Position numbers and translations under genes: made by a program. The notes beneath the pieces are model-generated. The model was not told the origin of the DNA and searched no databases. It worked only from the letters and a program-made list of their open reading frames with translations. Of a stretch of 64,000 bases of DNA, positions 37,798 to 47,095 are shown in pieces. The number at the start of each line of letters is the position of its first letter. Position 1 is the first letter of the stretch. The DNA comes from Thraustochytrium sp. TN22 (lineage: Eukaryota; Sar; Bigyra; Thraustochytrida; Thraustochytriidae), in contig JABLUY010000015.1 of the NCBI GenBank assembly GCA_013306675.1, positions 62,001 through 126,000 on the forward strand, written 5' to 3'.

Positions 37798-39537
37798 CTA
37801 GGGCGAAGCTCTAATGTGTCCGATCTCGTCGGCCATGCGTTTGAACTTTTCGAACTCGGCAAAGAGGAAAACCCTGTCCTCCGGTGTATTGTTCCACCTG
37901 AGCGTTTGGATGATGTGCTTGTTGTAGTGGACTATCAAGCCCTGCCGATGAGGAAGCGGCCGCTGTGGCGAAAAGTCCATGCTATTGTATCGAGGGTCGA
38001 GCGATCCGCCTAGCTCATGCAGCACTTTGTTGAAGTATGATTGTTCGCACAGCGAAGAGTCGGGAAACTCCTTGCGCCTATTGACGAGCATCTCGTAGGT
38101 TTCAGTGCTGGGTCTCGCGATGAAGACTCCTCCATTGTAGTACCTTTTAGCCGGATGGTGATGGGGCTCCTCAATGCCACAAAATGCAAAGGCGCGATCG
38201 CACTTGGTCCACATGTCGCTAATGTCCCCCAGGACCAGGGTGTCGAGATCCGTGTAAATAATGACGTCGTAATCTGACATGTTCCACAGCTGCAGCTTGG
38301 AGAACTGGAACTTGTACCGGATATCGCGAGCCCTGGCAGGATCGCAGACCATGGGAGGGACCTGGATCGCAAGGCCGCCCCGCTCGGTGAGCCACTCCCG
38401 AACGTTGGGGTACGCGTCTTCCACATAGACAATAGCGATATTTGACCATGGGATCTTTCCATGTTCGTGCATGCTAAGAAAGTGGCGCTCTACGGCATCC
38501 AGGTCCATCGCATGCATGTCATGAGACCCTTCCAGGCGCGGGGTCAGCAGAGAGACGTATAGGACGCGCTCCGGCACCTCGTGGCGCATCTCGGAGGCGA
38601 GACTCTCCACTCGTCGATCCAATTTGCTCATGGCCGCCTCCAAGACATGGCGGTCTTCCTCGTTCTCGACCTTGGGTAGGTCATGAAGACCGTAGACCAG
38701 GCGAGACACGCGCAACCTGCGTGAGCGCTCTGCATCGAGAGCGTCTGCGCCAAAACGAGAGCCCATGAAGCTCTGGCGATGGAGAGGTACCAGGTCGAAC
38801 ATTTCGCGGCCACTGCAGTCGCGTAGCCATCCCAGTTGTTGAAGCTTGTGTTTTAAGTTGGTGCACATGGCCTCGGAAGGATACATCACAAGGATCTCAC
38901 TGCTCATCACCGTCTTGGGGAGCTGGTGTACAACCGCCGTGCCGCACAGATCCGCCGAGCTGGACTGCAGACACTGCGACCCGAGATCTCTGATATCACC
39001 AAGCGCAATTGTACTGGGTTCCAGCACGATGACCCTGTCGTAGGCTTGTTGGCACCACCCGTAGAACTTTGCATAGTTGAGATTTGGAGCCCGGAAGCAG
39101 GGCCTGGCCTCGGGCATCTGAATGATGGGAAGCCCAAGCTCGCGAATCCAAGCCCTCAGGCTGCTCGGGACCACTCCCGAGCTCATGACGGCCATCTGGG
39201 CCCAGTCCAAGCCGCCATCATCATGCAGGCTCACGATGTGGCGCTTGAACTCTAAGACCTCGTCGATGCCCCAGGTGCGCCCTGCGTCGAGGAAGGTGTA
39301 CCACGCTTCAATATTTCCGCCAAGCCGCGTCGCCGGCACGACTCGGACGGCACTTCCATCGTGAAAGCTCGCGACCGCCTCATCGAAAGGCGATTTCCTC
39401 AGCGCAAAGGTATAACGAGTGTCCACGAAGAGGGCGAGGGCTGCCTGTACCAAGATGATCACCAGCACGGTCGCCAGCGCAAGAGTTCGCGCACTGATTG
39501 GATGCCCGTTGCATGACTGCTGCGCTGGGCACGACAT
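37798..39537 (-). CDS. GT8-type membrane glycosyltransferase, cluster copy 1
   Basis: A 579-residue type II membrane protein with one anchor at about residues 18-37 (LALATVLVIILVQAALALFV). The C-terminal half is a GT8 (glycogenin-like) domain: SKLQLWNMSDYDVIIY, then the metal-binding DLD at 430-432, then YYNGGVFIARPS and, near the end, a LIVHY His. The N-terminal half (about residues 75-300) repeats the layout (AKFYGWCQQAYDRVIVLEPS, then ALGDIRDL) but has EPST where the DxD should be. I read it as a second, inactive GT domain. It probably works in the Golgi lumen; the sugar is unknown. It is more diverged than the two copies to its right, and AT-richer than nearby genes. The stop lies in a CCCTAGCTAGGG palindrome. 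Confidence 0.85.
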   Translation of the reverse strand: MSCPAQQSCNGHPISARTLALATVLVIILVQAALALFVDTRYTFALRKSPFDEAVASFHDGSAVRVVPATRLGGNIEAWYTFLDAGRTWGIDEVLEFKRHIVSLHDDGGLDWAQMAVMSSGVVPSSLRAWIRELGLPIIQMPEARPCFRAPNLNYAKFYGWCQQAYDRVIVLEPSTIALGDIRDLGSQCLQSSSADLCGTAVVHQLPKTVMSSEILVMYPSEAMCTNLKHKLQQLGWLRDCSGREMFDLVPLHRQSFMGSRFGADALDAERSRRLRVSRLVYGLHDLPKVENEEDRHVLEAAMSKLDRRVESLASEMRHEVPERVLYVSLLTPRLEGSHDMHAMDLDAVERHFLSMHEHGKIPWSNIAIVYVEDAYPNVREWLTERGGLAIQVPPMVCDPARARDIRYKFQFSKLQLWNMSDYDVIIYTDLDTLVLGDISDMWTKCDRAFAFCGIEEPHHHPAKRYYNGGVFIARPSTETYEMLVNRRKEFPDSSLCEQSYFNKVLHELGGSLDPRYNSMDFSPQRPLPHRQGLIVHYNKHIIQTLRWNNTPEDRVFLFAEFEKFKRMADEIGHIRASP

Positions 39538-40440
39538 TTAGCTTGGCTGTGTTTGGCCGCCCAGACTCGGCTTGGGAGCTCCGATGAGCTGCGTCGGAGT
39601 GCCTTAGCCGGGGCTGTGCAGGTGTTGCGCCTGTGCTGTGCTGTTGCTGTGCTGCAGCCGCCTCCGTCCTCGCGCCTCGCGCAGTCGCCACGGCCTTGCA
39701 CGTTGCCCGTGGCTCGCGCGAAAGCCGAGCGCTGCTGCTGCTGCTGCCTCTTGCCTCTTGCCTGCCGGCTCCGTTTCCCTTTCTGCTGTGCTGCTCCTTC
39801 GCCACCGCTGCCTGCGACGTGCGCGCGGCCAGGCACGCTGCGCCGCCGCCGACACTGAGGACGCTCGCCTAGTAATAGTAATGCCGTCGAGAGCGCTCCC
39901 GCCGCTCCCGCCTCAGTGCCAGTGCACCCAGTGCAGCCAGGCTGGCGGTGCAGTGGCCGCCAACTTGGCTCTGAAGCCTGCCAGTGATCAGTCGGATCAG
40001 TCCTGGACTCCTGGAGTCCAGGCTGGCGGGGCCGTGCAGTTGCTAGCTTACTACTGTAAGGCGCCGGCGACAAGTCGAAGATGCCATGTGGCGGCCGCGG
40101 GCAGGCAGACGGGCAAGCGGAGCGCGCGGCTCGGCGCGGCGCGAGGCGGCGCGGCGGCGCGACGCGGCGCGACGCAGCGCAGCGCAGCGCGGCGGGAAGG
40201 TAGCAACGGCCGGCGGTCGGCGGTGGCGTGGGTGGCGGCGGCGGCAGGGCTCTGCGGCGCACGGCGGGGTTGCACGAGAGCGCAGAGGCTCGGGAGACAC
40301 GCACGCGCGGAAGCAACGCCAGAGCGCGTGCTGCGCGTGGGGCGAGGGCACCGGGCTTGTGCTGGGCAGCGCACAGAAGAAGGCGACCGCCAAGGGAGCG
40401 GGAAGCGGGTTTCTTGAACGCGTCCTGGCCGGAAGGACCG
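39538..40440. other. Divergent intergenic region, GT8 copies 1 and 2
   Basis: Between opposite-strand GT8 starts. GC-rich with a GCGGCGCGACGC-type repeat near 40140-40190. The frame of copy 2 is open upstream to 40228 but is Arg/Ala-rich there, so it is not called. Confidence 0.5.
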
Positions 40441-42294
40441 ATGCGGAGCCCCTCGCAGGAGCAAAAGGGTGCGGCAAAATTCGTCAAGGAAAAGCCTGCC
40501 GATGGGCACCCAGTCCAGCTTCGCTCACGAGCGAATACATTGGTCGCGTTCGCGCTGTCGTTGGTCTTGGTCGCGAGTCTCGCCATGAGCCTTAACTTCC
40601 ACCAGTTGTTGACTGTCAGCGGCGAAAACGGCGAAAACGTCGACGCGACACAGCCAATGGATTTCTCGAAGCCAACACGGCGTGGCGGAAAGCTCGAGAT
40701 GTGGTACACCTTCCTCGACGCGGGGCGCACCTGGGGCGCCAACGAGGAGCTGGAGTTCAAGCGCCACATCGTGAGCTTGCACGATGTTGGTGGCCTGGCC
40801 TGGACCGAGCTCGGCGTCATGAGCTCGGGAGACGCCCCGGAGGGCCTGCTCGCTTGGATTGGCGAGCTTGGGCTTCCCATCATCCAGGTGCCTGAGTCTC
40901 GTCCCTGCGCTGCGTCCCGAGACGTCAACTTCGCCAAGTTCTACGGATGGTGCGAAGAGGCGTATGACAGGGTCATCGTGCTGGAACCCAGCACCCTGGC
41001 TTTGGGCGATCTCAGGGACATGACGGCACAGTGCTTGAAGCCCAGCTCGGTGGACCTGTGCGGTGCCGAGACCGTGCACCTGCTCCCAAAGTTGTTCATG
41101 AGCAACGAGGTGATTGTGATGTCGCCATCGGAGTCCATGTGCAGTGCCTTCAAAGAACAGCTTTCGAACATGTCAGCGCATGCCGAACTACGTTGCGATG
41201 GCAGGGAAATGATTGACCTGGTTCCTCTCCGGCGTCAGAGCTTCATGGACTCTCGTATCGGAGCGGACGCGCATGACACGAAGCGCTCGCGGAGGATGAG
41301 CGAGGCCCGCCTTGCTTATGGTCTTTATGACCTAGAAACGGTCGAGAACCAGGAAGACCGCCACGTTCTGGAGGCAGCCATTCTCAAGATGGACCGGCGA
41401 ACGGAGAGTCTCGCCTCTGAGATGCGGCACGAGCTCCCTAAACGTGTGTTGTATGCCTCGCTGCTGACGCCGAGTCCAGACAGCCCCGATGACATGCACT
41501 CAATGGATCTCGATGTGATTGAGCGCCACTTTCTGAGTATGCACGAGTACGGGAAGATCCCATGGTCCCAGATTGCCATTGTCTACGTCGAAGACGCGCA
41601 CCCACATATTCGCAAGTGGCTCACTGACCGTGGAGGGCTCACGATCCAGGTGGAACCCATGTTCTGCGACGTATCTAAAGCGCGCAACAAGCGGTACCGG
41701 TATCAGTACACCAAGCTGCAGTTGTGGAACATGCTGGAGTACGACACAATTGTCTACACGGATCTCGACACTCTGATTCTCGGAGATATTAGCGACATGT
41801 GGGCCAGGTGCGACCGCGCGCTCGACTTCTGCGCCATCGACGAGCCTCTCTACCTCCCGCGCAGGTACTTTAACGGTGGTGTCTTCATCGCCCGGCCGAG
41901 CGCTGAGACCTACAGGCTGCTCGTCGACAGGCGCAAGGAGCTCGGCGATTTCTTCTTGTGCGAGCAGGACTACTTCAACAAATTCTTCACGCCGCAAGGT
42001 ACGGGGTCGCTCGAAGGCCGGTACAACAGCATGGACTTTGCGCCGCAGCGACCATTGCCTCATCGGGAGGCCTTGATCGTTCACTACAGCCAAGGCATCA
42101 TCGATAATCTTCAAATCCAAAACACCGCGGAGGACAGGGACTTCCTTCATAAGGTTTTCGACAAGTTCAAGCGCATGGCTGATGAGATTGGTCACATCAC
42201 GATCCTTCCGTCCGAGCCAGCTCCTAAGTCCTCGACGACTTCTGCCTCCGAACCGTCGAGTGACGGTGGGCGCCGCGCCTTGAGAAGCATGTAA
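40441..42294 (+). CDS. GT8-type membrane glycosyltransferase, cluster copy 2
   Basis: A 617-residue protein from the ATG at 40441 (MRSPSQEQ). Anchor at about residues 34-56 (TLVAFALSLVLVASLAMSL). The degenerate N-terminal GT-like half starts near residue 81 (RRGGKLEMWYTFLDAGRTW), with VIVLEPS where the DxD should be. The active-looking GT8 half has DLD at 441-443, YFNGGVFIARPS and ALIVHYS. By eye it differs from copy 3 at about 25 of some 535 luminal residues, but the N-terminal anchors of the two are unrelated. It ends in a Ser-rich tail (KSSTTSASEPSS...) that copy 3 lacks. Confidence 0.85.
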   Translation: MRSPSQEQKGAAKFVKEKPADGHPVQLRSRANTLVAFALSLVLVASLAMSLNFHQLLTVSGENGENVDATQPMDFSKPTRRGGKLEMWYTFLDAGRTWGANEELEFKRHIVSLHDVGGLAWTELGVMSSGDAPEGLLAWIGELGLPIIQVPESRPCAASRDVNFAKFYGWCEEAYDRVIVLEPSTLALGDLRDMTAQCLKPSSVDLCGAETVHLLPKLFMSNEVIVMSPSESMCSAFKEQLSNMSAHAELRCDGREMIDLVPLRRQSFMDSRIGADAHDTKRSRRMSEARLAYGLYDLETVENQEDRHVLEAAILKMDRRTESLASEMRHELPKRVLYASLLTPSPDSPDDMHSMDLDVIERHFLSMHEYGKIPWSQIAIVYVEDAHPHIRKWLTDRGGLTIQVEPMFCDVSKARNKRYRYQYTKLQLWNMLEYDTIVYTDLDTLILGDISDMWARCDRALDFCAIDEPLYLPRRYFNGGVFIARPSAETYRLLVDRRKELGDFFLCEQDYFNKFFTPQGTGSLEGRYNSMDFAPQRPLPHREALIVHYSQGIIDNLQIQNTAEDRDFLHKVFDKFKRMADEIGHITILPSEPAPKSSTTSASEPSSDGGRRALRSM

Positions 42295-42331
42295 CGAGAG
42301 AAGGCTTCGCCCCTCGCCAACCACCCCCCTG

Positions 42332-42448
42332 GAGCGCAAGAAGTTCTTCGTGGCCTGGGCGTCGGTTCACCGCCGCTGGGGCGACGCCGTGGTGTGCCAC
42401 AACCTTTTGCACTGCAACCGGCGCCCCAGTGACAACGCCTGCAGGTAA
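42332..42448 (+). other. Short frame conserved in both duplicate flanks
   Basis: 38 codons (ERKKFFVAWASVHRRWGD, then AVVCHNLLHCNRR) ending in TAA. Repeated at 47229-47345 with three residue changes. The composition looks like true protein. CAG followed by GTAACT at its end also looks like a splice donor, so it may be a relict or real exon. No family recognised. Confidence 0.3.
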
Positions 42449-42603
42449 CTATAAGACACACGAGGCCACTGGGAGGAGATGGAGAAGAGGCGGCCGAAAG
42501 GTATCTTCAACGTGTGATGCACCTAGTCTTCTACTTGTACACCATCACCATCTCGGCAAGCGTGTCCCTCCTTTCCTCCGCTTCCCTCCCCATGGGCCTG
42601 CCC

Positions 42604-42950
42604 GCATAAGAGCCTTGCAAGGTGGCCCTCGCATGGCAATGCGCGTTGCCTCCTTTTTCTCTGGCAAGACTTCGGGAACTCCGGCCGCGGTCACGCCGCA
42701 CTGCCACTGCAACGTGTGGGCGCGGCGCACCAGTGCGGGTAACGTCGCGCGCGCAGGCGTCGCTGTGCGTAGTAGGGTAGCAGCGCGAGCGCGTTCGTGC
42801 ACGCTAGACCACGCAAGCAAGCAGCGAGCGAGTCAGTCAGTGTCCCTGCTGCTGACCGTGTAGGCGCCCCAAGGTAAATGGTTAGTTTGGCCACAGAAAA
42901 AGATGGCAATGCGCGTCGCCGCGCGAGGGCCAGCTTGCAAGGCTCTTATG
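42604..42950. repeat. Imperfect 62-bp inverted repeat, 220-bp spacer
   Basis: Arms 42604-42665 and 42889-42950 are reverse complements with about ten mismatches. The best-conserved part includes GCTTGCAAGGCTCTTATGC. Confidence 0.75.
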
Positions 42951-43279
42951 CCTCGGTGCGCCACCACTAGGGCACAACTCCGTTGTCTATCCGACGTCCT
43001 GCTGAGCGCCGCGCCGGCGGAGCGCAGCGCGGCAGCACGACGGGCCAGACGGCCAGACGGCCTCCACGCCGCAGCCTCGTGATGCGCGCTGCAAGTACGT
43101 GCGTGCACGCAGGGGCGGCAATATCTTCCCATCTTGATGGTTGGTGGGCGCCTTGATACTCAGTCCCGCCATGAATACGCAGTCCAGCGTCATGCTGAGC
43201 GGAACAGCCTTTCACCAGGTGGTCATGCCCATCACTTCGATCGCCCCCGTCCCTTGCAGCCTCACGAGCAGCGTCACGA

Positions 43280-43682
43280 GCAACGTAACGAGCAGTATCC
43301 CAACAACACCGCGAGGAACACCACGAGCAACACTTCTTTCACTGCCGCCGATACCCCCATGCCAGTACGGCGCGGCGCAAATCTCGAGATCTGGTACACC
43401 TTCTCTGACGCTGGGCGCACGTGGAGCAGCGAGGAGGAGATGGAGTTCAAACGCCACCTCATAACTTTGCATGACCGTGGTGGCCTGGACTGGGCCAACA
43501 TGGCAGTCATGAGCTCGGGAGACGGATCGGAGGGCCTGGTCGCCTGAATTCGGGAGCTTGGCCTTCCCATCGTACAGGTTCCCGATGCCCGGCCCTGCGC
43601 GGCGAGTTCAAACGTGAGCTTCGCCAAGTGTTATGGATGATGTCACCAGGACTACGACAGAGTAATCGTGCTGGAGCCCAGT
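43280..43682 (+). pseudogene. GT8-like pseudogene, 5' part
   Basis: Homologous to the N-terminal half of the neighbouring GT8 proteins (NLEIWYTFSDAGRTW, EFKRHLITLHDRGGLDWANM, then a VIVLEPS end). The frame is broken by two in-frame stops (near 43546 and 43638), and homology ends abruptly after VIVLEPS at 43682. The NNT/NTT-rich stretch before it resembles the stem of copy 3. This is a dead host gene copy. Confidence 0.8.
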
Positions 43683-45262
43683 CGTGCGAACAGGAACCGC
43701 TCGTAGACCCTGGAGGCCGTGGAGAGTAGCTGAGCTCAAGACGAACGCTTTCCCAACATAGAACTTGAACTTCCAGTCCCTTGTAGGGCGCCCAGCTCGC
43801 TTGGGCGCTCCTTGTTGGCGTCCTCCAGGTCCTTCTTGAGCAAGAATCGCAAGTAAGGTCCCGCCCTCTGCACCTTTGGCCAAGAAAAGCTCAGCAAGGC
43901 TTCGCTCGCCTCCCCTGACGCCTCCCCCTTCCCCGCACGCTCCCCCCTGGCCCTACTGCTCACGCACGAGAGGCCGCCCGCGCGCTGGCCTGCTTGGGCC
44001 CCTCATCGTGGCGGGATCGCGCCGCGCCAACTCAGGACGCCGCGCAGGACCGCGCGGGCGCGCTCAGCCCCATCCCCTGGCCTCCCGCGCCCGACGCCGC
44101 GCTCGCTTCGGCATTTGATTGATTACCGAAAGGATCTGAGTTGGCCAAGTCCTCAGGTCAACGTGGAGCCGCCTACGGTGAGCACGTGGCCTCGGAAGGA
44201 TTCATCAGAAGGATCTCACTGCTCATCACCGTTTGGGGGAACTGGTGTACAACCTCCGTGCCGCACAGATCCACCAAGCTGGACTGCAGACACTGCGATC
44301 CGAGACCTCTGAGATCACCAAGCAGAATTGTACTGGGTTCCAGCACGATGACCTATCAAACGCGCTCGTTGCCGCCGCGCCGTGCAGTGCGCGGGTCGGC
44401 TGAGTGGGTGTCCTCGGGTACACACGCAGGGTCCTCGAGCACACACCCCACCAGTCCCACTGGCATATCATAGCTGCTATCAATAGACTCAATCAAATCG
44501 CCAATCGCAAGCGAATCACAACACTAAGACCTGATTGGGATACATTTCTATGCATGTTCAGTCGATTCCAAGCATCACTTCGCGCATTCTGCCGCGGCGC
44601 ACGTCCGAGTTCGTGTCAGCCGACTTGCTTGAACTGCGGCCAAGGACTCGCCGTTCCTGGCATTGGCCGAGTTCGGGTCTGTCTTTGCTTCTTTGCTTGT
44701 TTGCAACTTCGACTTGGAGGCTGCCAGCCTGGCCGCTGCTAAGTTAGGGGCCATGGTGAGCTGGCCGTGCGCGCGGCGCGCGGCAGCGTCAGCTGCAGCA
44801 GCAGAGCAGGTCGCGCGCGCGGACCAGCGCAAGCAGCGATCGGGCTGCACGTCGGGAGAGCGCGTGGCTGCGAGGAGGTGTGCCGCGAGAGCGACACCTC
44901 AGGAAGAGCAGAACCACGGAAAAGGGCCACGCCGCGGCTGCGTTGCACCGCGCGCCGCCGAGCGGCCCCGGCTACAGCAGAGCGGGTCGCACGCGCGGAA
45001 CGGCGCAAGCAGCGAGCGTGCTGCACGGCGGGCAAGCGTGAGGTTGCGAGGAAGCGTGCAGAGCCGCGAAGCTGCGCCGTGTTGAGGTCGCTTCCTGCGC
45101 ATCGCCGTGCAGTTCGTCGCGGTCGTCTACGCGTGGCAAGAGAGCGACGACTCCCAACACACGGCGGCGGTCAAGGGCCACGCCGCGGCTGCGTCGCGCC
45201 CAGGTGGCCTAGGGTGCAGCAATCCTAGCCCTGTCTGCTGAGAAGGCTTGAGAGCAGGGCCG
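43683..45262. other. Rearranged intergenic DNA in the GT8 cluster
   Basis: Apart from the inverted pseudogene fragment, this contains a lower-GC patch (about 44455-44580) and an imperfect repeat of about 100 bp at 44790-44890 and 44965-45060 (both with a GCGCAAGCAGCGA core). An AAGGGCCACGCCGCGGCTGC word occurs at 44933 and 45173. No intact gene seen. Confidence 0.5.
44183..44353 (-). pseudogene. GT8-like pseudogene fragment, inverted
   Basis: On the minus strand this reads VIVLEPSTILLGDLRGLGSQ, then continues through the segment corresponding to copy 1 positions 38865-39030, to which it is close at nucleotide level. It begins at the same codon block (VIVLEPS) where the plus-strand pseudogene at 43280 stops. 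The two pieces may be halves of one copy split by an inversion, or two independent fragments. Confidence 0.75.
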
Positions 45263-47095
45263 ATGCAGAGCCCAGCCCAGCACCAGGGCGTGTCGCATCG
45301 CAATGTGCGCCCGTGCAACCTTCGCGGACGAGGTCAGACTTTCCTGATCGCCGTGCTGATGTCAGTCTTAGCGCTTAGTCTGCTCACGACTCTCCGAGTC
45401 GACGTAGCTTTCCGTGCTTCCCCTTTTGACTCTCCGGGCGCTCAAATCGCTCCCGCAAACAACACCGCTCAAATCGCTCCCGCAAACAACACCGCTCAAA
45501 TCGCTCAAATATCAACACCCGCAAGCAACACCACCAAGCCCCAACGGCGTGGCGGGAAGCTCGAGACGTGGTACACCTTCCTCGACGCGGGGCGCACCTG
45601 GGGCGCCAACGAGCAGCTGGAGTTCAAGCGCCACATCGTGAGCTTGCACGATGTTGGTGGCCTGGCCTGGACCCAGCTCGGCGTCATGAGCTCGGGAGAC
45701 GCCCCGGAGGACCTACTCGCTTGGATTCGAGAGCTTGGGCTTCCCATCACCCAGGTGCCTGAGTCTCGTCCCTGCGCTGCGTCTCGAGACGTCAACTTCG
45801 CCAAGTTCTACGGATGGTGCGAAGAGGCGTATGACAGGGTCATCGTGCTGGAACCCAGCACCCTGGCTTTGGGCGATCTCAGGGACATGACGTCACAGTG
45901 CTTGAAGCCCAGCTCGGTGGACCTGTGCGGTGCCGAGACAGTGCACCTGCTCCCAAAGTTGTTCATGAGCAACGAGGTGATTGTGATGTCGCCATCGGAG
46001 TCCATGTGCAGTGCCTTCAAGGAACAGCTTTCGACCATGGCAGTGCATGCCGAACTACGTTGCGATGGCAGGGAAATGATTGACCTGGTTCCTCTCCGGC
46101 GTCAGAGCTTCATGGACTCTCGTATCGGAGCGGACGCGCATGACACGAAGCGCTCGCGGAGGATGAGCGAGGCCCGCCTTGCTTATGGTCTTCATGACCT
46201 AGAAACGGTCGAGAACCAGGAAGACCGCCACGTTCTGGAGGCGGCCATTCTCAAGATGGACCGGCGAACGGAGAGTTTCACCTCTGAGATGCGGCACGAG
46301 CTCCCTAAACGTGTGTTGTATGCCTCGCTACTGACGCCGAGTCCAGACGGCCCCGATGACATGCACTCGATGAAGTTCGATTTGATCGAGCGCCACTTTC
46401 TGAGTATGCACGAGTACGGGAAGATCCCGTGGTCCCAGATTGCCATTGTCTACGTCGAAGACGCGCACCCACATATTCGCAAGTGGCTCACTGACCGTGG
46501 AGGGCTCACGATCCAGGTGGAACCCATGTTCTGCGACGTATCTAAAGCGCGCAACAAGCGGTACCGGTATCAGTACACCAAGCTGCAGTTGTGGAACATG
46601 CTGGAGTACGACACAATTGTCTACACGGATCTCGACACTCTGATTCTCGGAGATATTAGCGACATGTGGGCCAGGTGCGACCGCGCGCTCGACTTCTGCG
46701 CCATCGACGAGCCTCTCTACCTCCCGCGCAGGTACTTTAACGGTGGTGTCTTCATCGCCCGGCCGAGCGCTGAGACCTACAGGCTGCTCGTCGACAGGCG
46801 CAAGGAGCTCGGCGATTTCTTCTTGTGCGAGCAGGACTACTTCAACAAATTCTTCACGCCGCAAGGTACGGGGTCGCTCGAAGGCCGGTACAACAGCATG
46901 GCCTTTGCGCCGCAGCGACCATTGCCTCACCGGGAGGCCTTGATCGTTCACTACAGCCCAGGCATGATCGATAAACTTCAAGCCAAAAACACCGCGGAGG
47001 ACAGGGACTTCCTTCATAAGGAGTTCGACAAGTTCAAGCGCATGGCTGATGAGATTGGTCACATCACGATCCTTCCGTCCGAGCCTGCTCCTTAA
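45263..47095 (+). CDS. GT8-type membrane glycosyltransferase, cluster copy 3
   Basis: A 610-residue protein from the ATG at 45263 (MQSPAQHQG); the track-like upstream TTG is not a start. Anchor at about residues 30-50 (FLIAVLMSVLALSLLTTL). The stem holds a duplicated AQIAPANNT unit with NxT glycosylation sites, which copy 2 lacks. From RRGGKLETWYTF on it is nearly identical to copy 2, with the inactive N-terminal domain (VIVLEPST) and the active-looking GT8 domain (DLD at 456-458, YFNGGVFIARPS, ALIVHYS). It stops at SEPAP. The DNA matching the last 22 codons of copy 2 follows but is out of frame. Both copies keep the catalytic motifs, so both may work. Confidence 0.85.
   Translation: MQSPAQHQGVSHRNVRPCNLRGRGQTFLIAVLMSVLALSLLTTLRVDVAFRASPFDSPGAQIAPANNTAQIAPANNTAQIAQISTPASNTTKPQRRGGKLETWYTFLDAGRTWGANEQLEFKRHIVSLHDVGGLAWTQLGVMSSGDAPEDLLAWIRELGLPITQVPESRPCAASRDVNFAKFYGWCEEAYDRVIVLEPSTLALGDLRDMTSQCLKPSSVDLCGAETVHLLPKLFMSNEVIVMSPSESMCSAFKEQLSTMAVHAELRCDGREMIDLVPLRRQSFMDSRIGADAHDTKRSRRMSEARLAYGLHDLETVENQEDRHVLEAAILKMDRRTESFTSEMRHELPKRVLYASLLTPSPDGPDDMHSMKFDLIERHFLSMHEYGKIPWSQIAIVYVEDAHPHIRKWLTDRGGLTIQVEPMFCDVSKARNKRYRYQYTKLQLWNMLEYDTIVYTDLDTLILGDISDMWARCDRALDFCAIDEPLYLPRRYFNGGVFIARPSAETYRLLVDRRKELGDFFLCEQDYFNKFFTPQGTGSLEGRYNSMAFAPQRPLPHREALIVHYSPGMIDKLQAKNTAEDRDFLHKEFDKFKRMADEIGHITILPSEPAP
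45443..45500 (+). repeat. 27-bp coding repeat, 2 copies
   Basis: CTCAAATCGCTCCCGCAAAC followed by AACACCG, twice in tandem, encoding AQIAPANNT in the stem of GT8 copy 3. Confidence 0.85.

Larger units (their letters stand above)
42295..43279. other. 3' flank of GT8 copy 2, part of a segmental duplication
   Basis: 42295-42850 is a near copy of 47160-47800, so the duplicated block includes gene and flank. An imperfect 62-bp inverted repeat lies at 42604-42665 and 42889-42950. The second arm and its surroundings are missing from the duplicate. No gene is called, but see the short conserved frame at 42332-42448. Confidence 0.6.

Noticed and set aside
39459-40937. 492-codon minus-strand frame
   Set aside because: Its C-terminal and N-terminal parts are antisense to the two GT8 genes and the rest is low-complexity.
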